Positions 8,044 to 17,672 of a stretch of DNA of 64,000 bases are shown piece by piece. Made by a program: the position numbers and the translations under genes. The stretch is from Nocardioides sp. cx-173. GTDB taxonomy: Bacteria > Actinomycetota > Actinomycetes > Propionibacteriales > Nocardioidaceae. Position 1 is the stretch's first letter, and the number at the start of each line of letters is the position of its first letter. The notes under the pieces were generated by a model that did no database searches, was not told where the DNA came from, and saw nothing but the letters and a program-made list of their open reading frames with translations. The DNA is taken from positions 3,412,501 through 3,476,500 of the forward strand of contig NZ_CP088262.1 of assembly GCF_021117365.1 (NCBI RefSeq), given 5' to 3'.

Positions 8044-9723
8044 TCAGCGGGGCAGCGGCTTGAACTGGTGCCCGTAGGTCGTCCGGTCGGCGCGCATGAC
8101 GATCAGGTCGCCGTGCGTGCCGTAGCCGAGCAGCTCCTCGTTCAGCTGGGTGCCGTTGAAGGTCACCATCAGCCAGCGGGTGCGGTTGTTGCGCAGGGGC
8201 ACCGGGATCACCATCGGCCACGGGATGTTGGTCGGGTGAGGCGCGTCCAGGCGTCCCACCTGCCTCATCGTGAGGTCGTAGACCGGGTATTGCCCGCGGA
8301 TCGCGGCCGGTGAGGCGTCGCCGTTGCTGGCGAGCACGTACCACCGCTCGCCGAACTTCTGCAGCACCGTCCCCTCGGTCTCGACCTTGTCGTCGTCCGC
8401 GCCGACCAGCCGCAGGTCGGTGAAGTCCTCCCCCGGACCGCTGCGGGCCAGGGCGGGATAGAAGTTGAAGAACGCGCGCGCGTTGACGAAGGCGACGTAC
8501 CAGCGCCGCCCGATCCGGGTCAGATGCGGGTCCCACTGGCCGACCGCGGCCGAGGGCAGCTGGGCCACCGGCAGCGGCAGCTTGCGCGTGCGCAGGACGT
8601 GCACGCCGCGCAGGGGGCTGCGGCGCTCCGGCAGGGTCACGTAGTTGACCTGCACGCTCTCGCCGGTGAAGTCGCCCCACGTGCTGTTGGCGATGATCCA
8701 CCGGTCCGACCGGTCGTCGAACACGATGTGGCCGGCGTGGTCGCCCAGCACCGTGCGCTCACCGTCGCGCTGGAAGAACAGGTTGGCGACCTGCGTGAGC
8801 TCGAAGGTCCGCACGTCCATCGTCCAGACACCCCAGTGGGCCGTCTCGAAGAAGCCCAGCCCGGCCTGCGTGAACGTCAGGTAGGCCTTGCCGTCCTTGA
8901 GGTACGGCGTCCCGTCGGCGCGGGTCACGAGGTGCGGGTCGCGCAGCCCGAGCTGGCCGAAGTAGCCGGCGGTGACTCCGTCGAGGACGACCGTGCCCGA
9001 CGGCGCGCGGACGCCGAAGCCGTTGCGCCACTGCGCGAGCGCCGCCGGCCGGCGCAGGTCCACGATGCCCGTCAGGTTGCCCTTCGCCAGCGGACGGAAG
9101 CCAGAGCCGTCGTCGACCAGCGCGACCACGGTCGTGCTGGTCAGGCCGAAGCCGAGCTGGAAGGGCCGTTGCAGGCTCGCCTCGGCCGTGGCCAGGGTCT
9201 GGACCTCCCCGCCGACGGACACGTCGAGGCCCACGCTGCCGGCGGCCTGGTCGTACCACGCGACCACGTAGTTGTCGGCGTCCTTGACCAGGCCGCTCAT
9301 CACCGTGCCCTGCGAGGTCCCCCCGCGCGCCACGTCCACCACGACGGCGGCGTACGGCGCGACCTGGCGGGTCGTGGAGCGGAACAGCGTGAAGAACGAG
9401 GTGCCCGTGACCTTGAGGTGCCCGCCTTGGAGCCGCACCCGGCCGGGTCGGCCGGTGGGCGAGAGCCGCTCGTAGCGCTGGCTCCGGTCCTCGAAGCGGT
9501 CGCGCAGCTGCTCGAAGCCGCGGGCGACCAGGTCGACCGGGCGCTGCCGGCGCACGACGGAGAAGTCGAGGCTCCAGGGCGTCGGCCCGCGCCCCGGTGC
9601 GGTGGCGGCATCCGCCGACGACGCGGCTGCGGCGACCGCGAGGCTGGAGATGCCGGCGGTCTTGAGGATCGCGCGGCGGTCGAGCGCCGGGCTCGCGAGG
9701 GGACTGGTCGTGCCGTGGTCCAT
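8044..9723 (-). CDS. Tat-exported beta-propeller-like (glycosidase-like) protein
   Basis: 559 residues with a twin-arginine signal (LDRRAILKTAGISSLAVAAA) ending near residue 40. The mature protein has a repeated aromatic-rich beta pattern. Segments such as WDPHLTRIGRRWYVAFVNA, DPHLVTRADGTPYLKDGKAYL and KFGERWYVLASNGDA resemble the blades of five-bladed GH43/GH32-type propellers, with a concanavalin-like stretch before them (about 100-260). It may bind or cleave extracellular glycans, but catalytic acids cannot be assigned confidently. The gene is flanked by unrelated neighbours and appears monocistronic. Confidence 0.65.
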   Translation of the reverse strand: MDHGTTSPLASPALDRRAILKTAGISSLAVAAAASSADAATAPGRGPTPWSLDFSVVRRQRPVDLVARGFEQLRDRFEDRSQRYERLSPTGRPGRVRLQGGHLKVTGTSFFTLFRSTTRQVAPYAAVVVDVARGGTSQGTVMSGLVKDADNYVVAWYDQAAGSVGLDVSVGGEVQTLATAEASLQRPFQLGFGLTSTTVVALVDDGSGFRPLAKGNLTGIVDLRRPAALAQWRNGFGVRAPSGTVVLDGVTAGYFGQLGLRDPHLVTRADGTPYLKDGKAYLTFTQAGLGFFETAHWGVWTMDVRTFELTQVANLFFQRDGERTVLGDHAGHIVFDDRSDRWIIANSTWGDFTGESVQVNYVTLPERRSPLRGVHVLRTRKLPLPVAQLPSAAVGQWDPHLTRIGRRWYVAFVNARAFFNFYPALARSGPGEDFTDLRLVGADDDKVETEGTVLQKFGERWYVLASNGDASPAAIRGQYPVYDLTMRQVGRLDAPHPTNIPWPMVIPVPLRNNRTRWLMVTFNGTQLNEELLGYGTHGDLIVMRADRTTYGHQFKPLPR

Positions 9724-9794
9724 CGGTGCCTCCGAACAGGTGATGGGTGAGACCTACGTCACATGGTTCCCCATTTGTCCTCGGAGCACGCCCG

Positions 9795-10562
9795 TCAGGC
9801 GCTGCCGGTCAACAGCGTCACCGTATGACTCGTCAGGTGGTGCTCGCGGTGCTCGGGGCTGAGGCCCACCAGGGTCGCGAGGCGCCCGGCCAGGAGCCAC
9901 GGCTCGTCCAGCGCGAGCGCCGGGACGATGATCTGCCCCTCGGGGAACCGGGGCTCCAGCGGCAGCAGGAGGCGGCGGCGGCGCACGCTCAGGCTGGGGG
10001 CCGGCGAGCGGGTGAGGATCCGCACGGCGGGGCGGGAGGGGAGGGTGACGTCTACGTCGACGTCCTCCACGTCCGCCCAGTCGACGGCCGACTCGCTGCC
10101 CCAGGAGCGCACCCGGATCCGATGGGCGTCGAAGGTCAGTTGACCGCCCGTGGCCGCCGCCCGCACCAGGTCGGGGATCGCGGCGGCGAAGAGCAGTCCG
10201 CATCCGACGGCGACGACCCTGACCAGCGCTTCCTCCTCCCGCGCGGCGCTGACAGCGAAGAGCGCGGCCATGACCAGCGTGAAGCCGGCTGCCGCCAGCG
10301 GGAACGCTCGCCGCATCCTGACGGTGACGACGCCGCCGTGGCACGCGATGCGACGGCGGGCGTTGCGGCCGGCCCCGCTCAGGGCGAGGAACAGGAACCC
10401 GGCCGCGCCGGCCACCGCCGCGAGCCACCACACAAGCCACCACCCGGACTCGGCCGCGGCGAGGAGCAGCAGCGCCGCGCCGACGAGGAGCAGCACTGAC
10501 AGGGCCGCGAACACCGGGTTGGCCTCGGCGCGGCCGAGGAACCCGCTGGCGCGTGCGGTCAC
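9795..10562 (-). CDS. Conserved membrane protein, function unknown
   Basis: 255 residues. The N-terminal 130 residues contain about four hydrophobic helices in two pairs. The C-terminal 120 residues are soluble with a PH-like beta pattern (LTFDAHRIRVRSWGSESAVDW followed by DVEDVDVDV). The GTG start overlaps the stop of the penicillin acylase gene by the GTGA arrangement, so the two are translationally coupled. I do not recognise a characterised family; such proteins are often annotated as PH-domain membrane proteins. The coupling suggests related expression, not necessarily related chemistry. Confidence 0.7.
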   Translation of the reverse strand: MTARASGFLGRAEANPVFAALSVLLLVGAALLLLAAAESGWWLVWWLAAVAGAAGFLFLALSGAGRNARRRIACHGGVVTVRMRRAFPLAAAGFTLVMAALFAVSAAREEEALVRVVAVGCGLLFAAAIPDLVRAAATGGQLTFDAHRIRVRSWGSESAVDWADVEDVDVDVTLPSRPAVRILTRSPAPSLSVRRRRLLLPLEPRFPEGQIIVPALALDEPWLLAGRLATLVGLSPEHREHHLTSHTVTLLTGSA

Positions 10563-12514
10563 GGCTCCTCCGTCAGTCGGGCCCAGTCGGTGACGACGGG
10601 CGCAAGCCGGCCGTCGGCCCAGAGCGCCAGCTGGTCGTGGTGGTGCGCGTCGCGGGGGTCGCCGGAGGCACCGAGCGGCACCACCCAGGCGCTCGCCTCC
10701 CGGTCGGCCAGGTCCCAGACGTAGCGCGCGACGGACCCGCGGAAGGCCTCGTCGGTGATGCCCGGCAGCGAGCCCGTGCAGCGCACGCAGTCGCTGTCGC
10801 CGCTCACCGGCAGCGCCGGCAGCGGCGGCGGCACCAGCCCGTGGGCCTCGAACGCGTGCACAGGCGTCGCCACGTGTGTCTCGCCCCAGGTGGCGTCGAC
10901 GCCGGCGGTCTCGGCGAGCGCCTCGCGGGCGTGCCGCGCCAGGTCGATCCCGTACGGCGTGCCGTGCGCCACCAGGCTCGGCAGCGCCAGCGCGATCCGG
11001 GCGGTGACGTCCAGCCAGGACCGGAGGACCGGGTCGTGGCGCGACTCGTGCAGCGGCGTGAACACGGGCTCGGCGGCGATCCGCCGCACGAGCGCGGAGC
11101 GCCAGGCGGCGAACGCACCCGCCTCGCGTGAGTCGGCGCGCATGTCGCCGTCCCAGCCGTCGAAGGCGCCGGGCACCAGGGTGCGCAGGATCGCGACGGT
11201 CGCGAGCCGCGAGTCGTCGTGGATGGCCGCGAAGTCCTCGGGGCCGAGCCCGTCGCGCCCCGTCAGCAGCGCGCGGATGCGCTCGGCGCGGTAGGGCGGC
11301 ACGAACACCGTCCCGACGGCGTCGCTCTCCGGGCCGCGGCGCTCGTTGGCGGTCACCACCTGGCCGTCGACGGGGACGTCGACGCGGTTGGTCTCGGCGA
11401 GCCAGCCGTCCCACTCCGTGTCCGGCCCCGGCGCCACCACGCCGCGGCGGTTGCCGTCGTCTCGCAGCGGCACGCGCCCGGCGATGCGGTAGCGCACGAC
11501 ACCGGCCCGATCCGCGATCACCACGTTGTTGACCGGCTCGACCCAGTGGTCGAGGGCCCGGTCCACGTCGTCGACGGTGCGGGCGCGCAGCAGGGGCAGG
11601 ATCGCGTCGAAGCCCAGGTCGCCGAGCACCCCGGACGCCGTGCGCAGGCTGAGCCCGTCCTCGAAGACCGGGCCCCGCGGCGTCACGACGACCTCGACCT
11701 CGACCGGCTCGCCGTCGCGCACGGACACGGTCTCGGTCCACCGCTCCACGACGTCGTACGGCGTCGGCTCGGCGTAGACGTCCTGGTAGTCGGCACAGGC
11801 GTTGGTGATCGCCCAGGCGACGTCCCCGGCATGGCCGAAGTGGGGCACCCCCGGCACTCCGGGGAACGCCAGCCCGACGACGTCGAAGGGGTCGTCGGGG
11901 TCCTCACAGGCCAGGCGCACCTGCTGGTAGATCCCCGGCGCCTCGATGACGCGATGCGGATCGCCGCCGATCAGCGGCAGGCCGGACCGGGTGCGGGCGC
12001 CCCCCACGGCCCAGGCGTTGCTGCCGCTGCTCTGCGGCCCCTCGTGCGAGAGCAGCGCCGCGTCCGGGCCCAGTGCGTCGCGGGCGGCCTGGGCCCACAG
12101 CTTGCCGCCGAGGTTGGCGAAGAGCAGGTGCTGGGCGAGGAAGACCGCCAGCGGGGTCCACTCCTCCCAAGGCTCCGGCGCCAGGCCCAGCACCTCCAGC
12201 TCGTGCACGTCGGTGCGCAGCCCGGCGTTGACGCCGTCGACGTACGCCGCGAGGAACGCCCGGGTCTCCTGGTTCAGCGCCGCGTGGGCACGCCGGGCCG
12301 TGTGCGCGAGGAGGGTGCGGCGCGCGAGCCGGTCCCACCCGACCGCGCTGCTCCCGAAGACCTCGGCGGTCGTGCCGCTCGCGCGCCGGCGCAGCCACTC
12401 GAGCTGCCAGGTCCGGTCCCGCGCGGTGATCTCCCCCTGGCCGCGGGCCAGGTCCTGGACCGTCTGCGCCCGGACATGCGGTACGCCGTACGCGTCACGG
12501 TAGAAGCGAGCCAT
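10559..12514 (-). CDS. Penicillin acylase family Ntn-hydrolase
   Basis: 651 residues with the typical N-terminal RDAYGVPHV motif and the autocatalytic site SSGSNAWAVGG. Ser165 would be the nucleophile exposed as the new N-terminus of the beta chain, and Asn391-type residues (NERR after VVTA) lie downstream. Family members hydrolyse amide bonds of penicillins, acyl-homoserine lactones or lipopeptides. No signal peptide precedes the RDAYGVPH segment, unlike most exported members, so this one may be cytoplasmic or start elsewhere. A TAGGGT box lies nine bases upstream of the ATG. Substrate unknown; quorum quenching is a possibility only. Confidence 0.88.
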   Translation of the reverse strand: MARFYRDAYGVPHVRAQTVQDLARGQGEITARDRTWQLEWLRRRASGTTAEVFGSSAVGWDRLARRTLLAHTARRAHAALNQETRAFLAAYVDGVNAGLRTDVHELEVLGLAPEPWEEWTPLAVFLAQHLLFANLGGKLWAQAARDALGPDAALLSHEGPQSSGSNAWAVGGARTRSGLPLIGGDPHRVIEAPGIYQQVRLACEDPDDPFDVVGLAFPGVPGVPHFGHAGDVAWAITNACADYQDVYAEPTPYDVVERWTETVSVRDGEPVEVEVVVTPRGPVFEDGLSLRTASGVLGDLGFDAILPLLRARTVDDVDRALDHWVEPVNNVVIADRAGVVRYRIAGRVPLRDDGNRRGVVAPGPDTEWDGWLAETNRVDVPVDGQVVTANERRGPESDAVGTVFVPPYRAERIRALLTGRDGLGPEDFAAIHDDSRLATVAILRTLVPGAFDGWDGDMRADSREAGAFAAWRSALVRRIAAEPVFTPLHESRHDPVLRSWLDVTARIALALPSLVAHGTPYGIDLARHAREALAETAGVDATWGETHVATPVHAFEAHGLVPPPLPALPVSGDSDCVRCTGSLPGITDEAFRGSVARYVWDLADREASAWVVPLGASGDPRDAHHHDQLALWADGRLAPVVTDWARLTEEP

Positions 12515-12541
12515 GGTGCGGTGACCCTAACCCCCAGCCGC

Positions 12542-14620
12542 CTAGACGACGATCGGCAACCGAACCCGGAAGACCGTGCCCTCGCCGGCCTGGGACGTGA
12601 ACGAGACGGCACCGCCGTGCTTCTCGACGATGGCCCGGGTGATCGACAGCCCGAGGCCGCTGCCCGGGATGGCCTGCTTCTGGGCCAGGGTGGAGCGGAA
12701 GAAGCGGTCGAACAGCTGCGCCTGCTCCTGCTCCGGCACGCCGATCCCGGTGTCGGTGACGACCAGGTCGGCGTGGTCCCCTGCCGTGCTCAGGTCGACG
12801 TCGACGGACCCGCCGCCGGGCGTGAACTTCACCGCGTTGCTGACCAGGTTCAGGGCCACCCGCTCGATCATGTCGCGGTCCCCCAGCAGCGGCACCGGCT
12901 CGTCGGGGAGCCGCAGCGACACCTGCAGCCCGCGCTCCTCCCACGACGGCGAGACGACGACGTAGGCCGCCTGGACGGCCTCTCGGAGGTCGAAGACGCG
13001 GTCAACGTAGTCGAAGCCGTCGTTGTCGACGCGCGAGAGCGTCAGCAGGTCGTCGATGAGGCCGAGCAGCCGATGGGTGTTGGAGGAGACCCGGCGCACC
13101 GCGTTGCGCTGGTCGTCGCTCAGCGGCCCGAACGCGTCCTCGCCCAGCATCTCGAGGTAGCCCAGGATGCTGGTCATGGGAGTCCGCAGCTCGTGGCTGA
13201 CGCTCGAGACGAATGCGTCCTTGGCGGTGTCGACCTCGCGCAGCCGCTCCACCGCCTGCCGCTCGACCTCGAGCGCCTCCTCGAGGGCGCGCTGCGCCTC
13301 CAGCTGGTCGGTGGCGTCCTCGGAGGTGCTGACGTAGCCCGTCGTCCGACCCTTGTCGTCGGTCAGGCGCGAGAGCGTCATCGCGTGGGTGCGCTCCACG
13401 CCGTCCTTGCGCCGGAAGCGGATCAGGGTGCCGGCCGCCCCCGACTTGGTCAGCTCCCGCACGACATCGACGACGTCGTCGCGCACGCCGAACTCGCGGG
13501 CCTTGTCCCGGATGGCGGCCCGGGTGTGGAACATCGTGGAGTGCTGGCCCAGCACCTCGGAGCGCTCGTAGCCCAGCAGTCGCTGGGCGCCCGGGTTGTA
13601 GAGAGTGATCCGCCCGGCCTCGTCGGAGCCGACGATCGCGACTCCGGTGGCGCCGTCGACGATCCGCTGCACGATGTCTCGCTCGGCCTTGGCCTCCCGG
13701 GCCGAGGCGATCTGGTCGCCGACCCGGATCATCAGGGGCACCACGATCGTCGCGCACACGATGGCGAACGCCGCGAGCATCAGTCCGCGGGCGTCCACCG
13801 ACATCCCGTAGCGCTCGGGGACGTCGGCGAACGGGCCGGTGCCTGCGGTGGTCATGACGATGGCGAACGCCAGCACCGCGACCATCTGCGCGAGCGCCTC
13901 GCGAGGACTCAGCCGCAGGGCGCCCCAGGCCAGCACCGGCACCGCCAGGAACACCAGCGAGGGGTAGTCGTCGGGCAGGAAGACCGCCGGCGTCACGGTG
14001 ACGATGGTCAGCCACTGGAAGATGCGCTCCCCAGGCGACGCGATCGACTCCTGGTTGGGCAGCCGGCAGAAGAAGGGGATGAGCGCCAGGTTCGAGGCGA
14101 CGTGGGCCGTGGCGATCGACGCCGCGACCAGGCCCGGGTCGCCCCAGTCGGTGACCACCGCGGTGAGGAACCCGGCGACCGCCACCACCGCCCCACCCGC
14201 CGCCACGGAGTAGAAGTAGCGCCGCAGGTCGGCGTCCGAGCGCAGGTGCGGTCGCGGGTCGCGCCCGTCGCTGAAGAGCCGAGACACGATCCAGGCCTCC
14301 AGCGCGCTGCCCAGCGCGAAGCCCAGGGAGACGCCGAAGGGCCGGCCGTTGTCGCTCACCAGCGAGGGCAGCCAGACCGTGCCGAGGGCGACGGTGAAGA
14401 TGGCGACCAGCAGCAGGCCGGTGAGACGCCGGCGCGCCAGCAGCAGGGCACCCGTCGCCAGGCCGGCCGGCCAGATGCCGGTCACCCGGCCACCCTCGGG
14501 GGCCCCCCACACCGCGACCAGCCCGGCGACCGCCATGAGCAGCACCACGGCCGCGACGCGCACAGTCCAGGACTTCGGCACCTGGTCCCACCCCTCCCAG
14601 GCGAACTCACCCGAGAGCAT
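12542..14620 (-). CDS. Membrane PAS-sensor histidine kinase
   Basis: About 692 residues from the chosen ATG: a MASE1-like membrane domain of roughly eight helices (20-310), a PAS domain (about 330-450, IVDGATGVAIVGSDEAGRI and LLGYERSEVLGQ), a HisKA domain with the phospho-His in SVSHELRTPMTS, and an HATPase domain (NLVSNAVKF, DTGIGVP, GSGLGLSI). It autophosphorylates in response to an unknown signal, perhaps redox or respiratory state via PAS. No response regulator is adjacent. Two orphan LuxR regulators elsewhere in the window could be partners, which is speculative. A longer N-terminus is open in frame but lacks start signals. Confidence 0.85.
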   Translation of the reverse strand: MLSGEFAWEGWDQVPKSWTVRVAAVVLLMAVAGLVAVWGAPEGGRVTGIWPAGLATGALLLARRRLTGLLLVAIFTVALGTVWLPSLVSDNGRPFGVSLGFALGSALEAWIVSRLFSDGRDPRPHLRSDADLRRYFYSVAAGGAVVAVAGFLTAVVTDWGDPGLVAASIATAHVASNLALIPFFCRLPNQESIASPGERIFQWLTIVTVTPAVFLPDDYPSLVFLAVPVLAWGALRLSPREALAQMVAVLAFAIVMTTAGTGPFADVPERYGMSVDARGLMLAAFAIVCATIVVPLMIRVGDQIASAREAKAERDIVQRIVDGATGVAIVGSDEAGRITLYNPGAQRLLGYERSEVLGQHSTMFHTRAAIRDKAREFGVRDDVVDVVRELTKSGAAGTLIRFRRKDGVERTHAMTLSRLTDDKGRTTGYVSTSEDATDQLEAQRALEEALEVERQAVERLREVDTAKDAFVSSVSHELRTPMTSILGYLEMLGEDAFGPLSDDQRNAVRRVSSNTHRLLGLIDDLLTLSRVDNDGFDYVDRVFDLREAVQAAYVVVSPSWEERGLQVSLRLPDEPVPLLGDRDMIERVALNLVSNAVKFTPGGGSVDVDLSTAGDHADLVVTDTGIGVPEQEQAQLFDRFFRSTLAQKQAIPGSGLGLSITRAIVEKHGGAVSFTSQAGEGTVFRVRLPIVV

Positions 14621-14710
14621 CTTCCAGCACCGTAGTGCCTCCCCGCCGGGAAATCGCCAATGCCCACCAGCGCTGCTGAGTCGCCGGCCACCGTGTCGTA
14701 GGTTTTCCCG

Positions 14711-16282
14711 ATGGACTCCCGGGAGCACAGGTACGACGTCGTCGTCGTCGGAGGCGGACACAACGGCCTGGTCTCAGCCGCCTACCTGGCACGTGCGGGA
14801 CTGTCGGTGCTGGTGCTCGAGCGGCTGGACCAGACCGGCGGCGCCGCCGTCTCCGCCGAGGCGTTCTCTGGCCACCGGACCCGGCTGTCGCGCTACTCCT
14901 ACCTGGTCTCCCTGCTGCCCGAGCAGGTCATCGACGACCTCGGGCTCGACCTGAGGCTGGTGTCGCGCGAGACCGCGTCGTACACGCCGGTGCTGCGCGA
15001 CGGCACTCCCGGAGGCCTGCTCGTCGAGCACGACGAGGGCGAGGCCACGCGGCGCTCGTTCCTCGAGCTCACCGGCTCCGAGGACGAGTACGCCGCCTGG
15101 CGGGAGTTCTACGCCGACGTGGCCGAGCTCGCGCACGTGGTCGCCCCCACCCTGCTGCAGCCCCTGCCCACCGAGGGCGATGTGCGGGACCGGGTCGACC
15201 CCGGCATCTGGCGCGACCTGGTGACCACGCCGATCGGCGCGACCATCGAGTCCCGCTTCGCCGACGACACGGTGCGGGGCGTGGTCGGCACGGACGCGCT
15301 GATCGGCACCTTCGCCTCGCTGCACGACCCCTCGCTGGTCCAGAACCGCTGCTTCCTCTACCACCTGATCGGCAACGGGACCGGTGAGTGGCGGGTCCCG
15401 GTCGGCGGCATGGGCGCGGTCACAGGCGAGCTGCACCGGGTCGCCGTCGAGGCCGGCGCCGAGATCCTCACCGGCGCGGGCGTCAGTGCCATCAGCCCGT
15501 ACGACGGCGGCGCCGACGTTACCTGGCACGACGGCGCGACGAGCCACACGGTCAGCGCCCGGTTCGTGCTCGCCAACGTGGCGCCTTGGGTGCTGCGGAT
15601 CCTGCTGGGTGAGCCCGCCGACGAGGCCAACAAGCCCGAGGGCGCCCAGCTCAAGGTCAACTTCCTGCTCGACCGCCTCCCCCGGCTTCGCTCCGGCATG
15701 GACCCCGCGGTCGCCTTCGCCGGCACGCTGCATCTCGGCGAGGACCTCACCCGGCTGGAGTCGGCGTACGCCGAGGCGGCGCGCGGGCAGATGCCCGGCT
15801 CGCTGCCCGGCGAGGTCTACTGCCACTCCCTCACCGACCCCTCCATCCTCGGTGACGAGGCCCCGGGCACCCACACGCTCACCTACTTCGGGCTGCACAC
15901 CCCGGCCTCGCTGTTCGACGCCGACCCCGAGGCGGTCAAGGCGCTGGCCGTCCGCCGGGCGATCGCCTCCCTCGACGAGCACCTCGAGGAGCCGATCGAG
16001 CAGTGCGTCGCCCGCGACGCCGACGGCGCTCTGTGCATCGAGGCGAAGATCCCCCAGGACGTCGAGCGCGACCTGGCCATGCCCGGAGGCCACATCTTCC
16101 ACGGCGACCTCGACTGGCCCTGGGCCTCCAGCCGCGCCCGCATGGAGACCCCCGCCCAGCAGTGGGGTGTCCAGACCGACCACGACTCGGTCCTGCTCTG
16201 CGGCTCCGGCGCCCGCCGCGGCGGCGCGGTGTCGGGGCTCGGCGGGCACAACGCCGCCCAGGCCGTGCTCGCCATGCTCTGA
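14711..16282 (+). CDS. FAD-dependent oxidoreductase (phytoene desaturase/PYROXD2-like)
   Basis: 523 residues. The N-terminal VVVVGGGHNGLVSAAYLARAG is a Rossmann GxGxxG dinucleotide site, followed by LVLERLDQTGGAA. The C-terminal VLLCGSGARRGGAVSGLGGHN closes the FAD site. It belongs to the phytoene-desaturase-like amine oxidase superfamily of the PYROXD2 type, whose substrates are mostly unknown. No carotenoid genes are near, so a carotenoid role is not supported. The ATG follows TAGGTT (14699-14704) by six bases, indicating a leaderless transcript. It is divergent from the sensor kinase. Confidence 0.87.
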   Translation: MDSREHRYDVVVVGGGHNGLVSAAYLARAGLSVLVLERLDQTGGAAVSAEAFSGHRTRLSRYSYLVSLLPEQVIDDLGLDLRLVSRETASYTPVLRDGTPGGLLVEHDEGEATRRSFLELTGSEDEYAAWREFYADVAELAHVVAPTLLQPLPTEGDVRDRVDPGIWRDLVTTPIGATIESRFADDTVRGVVGTDALIGTFASLHDPSLVQNRCFLYHLIGNGTGEWRVPVGGMGAVTGELHRVAVEAGAEILTGAGVSAISPYDGGADVTWHDGATSHTVSARFVLANVAPWVLRILLGEPADEANKPEGAQLKVNFLLDRLPRLRSGMDPAVAFAGTLHLGEDLTRLESAYAEAARGQMPGSLPGEVYCHSLTDPSILGDEAPGTHTLTYFGLHTPASLFDADPEAVKALAVRRAIASLDEHLEEPIEQCVARDADGALCIEAKIPQDVERDLAMPGGHIFHGDLDWPWASSRARMETPAQQWGVQTDHDSVLLCGSGARRGGAVSGLGGHNAAQAVLAML

Positions 16283-16347
16283 GCCGACAACCCCTCTCGA
16301 TTTTTCCCGCGGTCCCGCCGCTGGTAATGTCAGCGTCGCTTCACCGC

Positions 16348-16423
<76 letters not shown>

Positions 16424-16441
16424 CCATCACCGCAGGTCGCA

Positions 16442-16470
16442 GGCCCTACCCCCTCGCCGGGGGTGGGGCC
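16442..16470 (+). terminator. Terminator hairpin after tRNA-Lys
   Basis: GGCCCTACCCCC (16442-16453) pairs with GGGGGTGGGGCC (16459-16470) across a 5-base loop and is followed by CTTTGTCCT. It would stop tRNA-Lys transcription before the mobile-element remnant. Confidence 0.8.
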
Positions 16471-16492
16471 CTTTGTCCTCTCCGGGCCGCCC

Positions 16493-16513
16493 GATGCTCA
16501 CGGATTGCTCACG
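16493..16513 (+). repeat. Arm-type repeat near the tRNA end
   Basis: GATGCTCACGGATTGCTCACG contains two TGCTCAC motifs 11 bases apart. A 19/21 identical copy in the same orientation lies at 17673-17693, just inside the other att copy. Paired heptamers near both ends fit integrase arm-binding sites. Confidence 0.55.
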
Positions 16514-16991
16514 CGGCCGTTGTGGGATCAGCGCGTCGGCTGCGTCGGCCGCTTGCCGACCGACGTTTTCCAACAGATGCGAGTACGTGTCTGCGGTGAT
16601 CGCGAGCGAGCTGTGATCAATCACCTCGACACGACCGCGATGTCGACGCCGGCTGGAAGCAGAAGCGACGCTCGCCCGTGGCGCAGATCGTGCACGCGGA
16701 TACGCCGGAGCCCCGCGTCTTCCACGATCTCTGCGAACCGCTTCGTCACACCGTCCGGCGCGAGCGGGTTCTCGTCCTCTCTAGCGAGCACGAGGTCGTG
16801 GTCGAGGTATGCCGTCCCCAGGTCGCCCGCTCCGCGTCCTGAGCGAACCGGTGCGCGATAACACAGACCCCGATGCTTCGAGCGAATGGCCGGCGTCCGT
16901 GGCGGACCACCGGCCGTCAGCGCATCGGTCCGCCGCGGGAGTGGAACCCGCGGCACGAGACCCCGGCGAACATCCTTCCTCGCCGGGGGTC

Positions 16992-17588
16992 TCACCCGTT
17001 CGGCGTGCGCCCGATCTCTCGACGCAACGTGTGGAGCTCCTTCGCGCCGTCGGCGCGTTGCTGCTCATCGAGGTAGTCAGCGCGGTTCGAGTACACGACA
17101 CTCTGCCGCGGGTGGACCAGGTTGCCGAACTGGAGGTCGAAGGCCAGCAGGCACGTCCAGCCCTCTCGATGGGACGTCCGCGCTTCCACCATCACCCGGT
17201 ACGCGCGCGGCTCAGGCACCACACCCGGAAGGGTGCCGACGAACTCCGGGATGAACTCGTGCACGCTCCGGCCGGAGATGCTGAACGGCCGCGGCGCGTC
17301 TTCGACGTCGTCGCCGCGCAACTCGAGTGTCTTGCGCGTACAGTCCCAATCGAGCGTCTCTCCGTGCTCGGTGAATCTCATCCTCAGCGCGAGAACAACC
17401 ACGGCGGCCGCCCCAGTGTTGTGAAGCGCGAGCGGCAGTCGGATCCCCGATACGTCGCTACTCACGGAGGCCGCGTACGCCCCTGGCTCGTACGTGACAA
17501 GCGGGCCTGATCGAGCGTGGAGCCACCAGAAGGACCCGACGGTGAAGCAGAGCGCCATAGCAGAGACCGCGAGAGCTACGTAGACCAT
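16992..17588 (-). CDS. Hypothetical membrane-anchored protein in the element remnant
   Basis: About 198 residues: an N-terminal transmembrane helix (VYVALAVSAMALCFTVGSFWW), then a soluble, beta-rich domain with RLPLALHNTGAAAVVVLALR and VHEFIPEFVGTLPG. The C-terminus is charged. I do not recognise the family. Similar small anchored proteins occur among actinobacterial accessory genes. It is the only apparently complete gene between the two att copies, so it is probably cargo of the integrated element. The ATG is chosen because upstream frame sequence does not look coding. Confidence 0.55.
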   Translation of the reverse strand: MVYVALAVSAMALCFTVGSFWWLHARSGPLVTYEPGAYAASVSSDVSGIRLPLALHNTGAAAVVVLALRMRFTEHGETLDWDCTRKTLELRGDDVEDAPRPFSISGRSVHEFIPEFVGTLPGVVPEPRAYRVMVEARTSHREGWTCLLAFDLQFGNLVHPRQSVVYSNRADYLDEQQRADGAKELHTLRREIGRTPNG

Positions 17589-17672
17589 GCGCCCATCGTG
17601 GCGGTTTGCGCGCACTCGTGGAGCGCTCAGTCCGCACAAGCTGCCCGAAGGGGATGCCAGTGCGCAGGACCA

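Larger units (their letters stand above)
16427..16850 (-). pseudogene. Tyrosine recombinase (integrase) remnant, C-terminal domain with frameshift
   Basis: Two frames joined by a one-base deletion near 16623 encode the end of an actinophage-type integrase. First comes DHDLVLAREDENPLAPDGV with RIRVHDLRHGRASLLLPAG (the HxxR box), then IDHSSLAITADTYSHLLENV with the catalytic Tyr. The N-terminal two thirds, including the first catalytic Arg, are absent, and homology fades near 16850. The gene ends at the tRNA-Lys att copy, the usual position of the integrase of a tRNA-borne element. It cannot encode an active enzyme. Confidence 0.85.

Noticed and set aside
9795..11741. A 648-codon minus-strand frame that begins inside the acylase gene
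   Set aside because: Only the last 255 codons look like protein; the rest is the acylase gene in another frame. The GTG at 10562 is taken as the true start.
11219..14635. A 1138-codon plus-strand open frame across the acylase and kinase genes
   Set aside because: It is opposite two genes with full domain content; its translation is low-complexity Arg/Gly/Pro/Val with no domain, a shadow of GC-rich third positions.
14711..16282. Carotenoid biosynthesis role for the phytoene-desaturase-like enzyme
   Set aside because: No crt genes are nearby and the closest style is PYROXD2-like.
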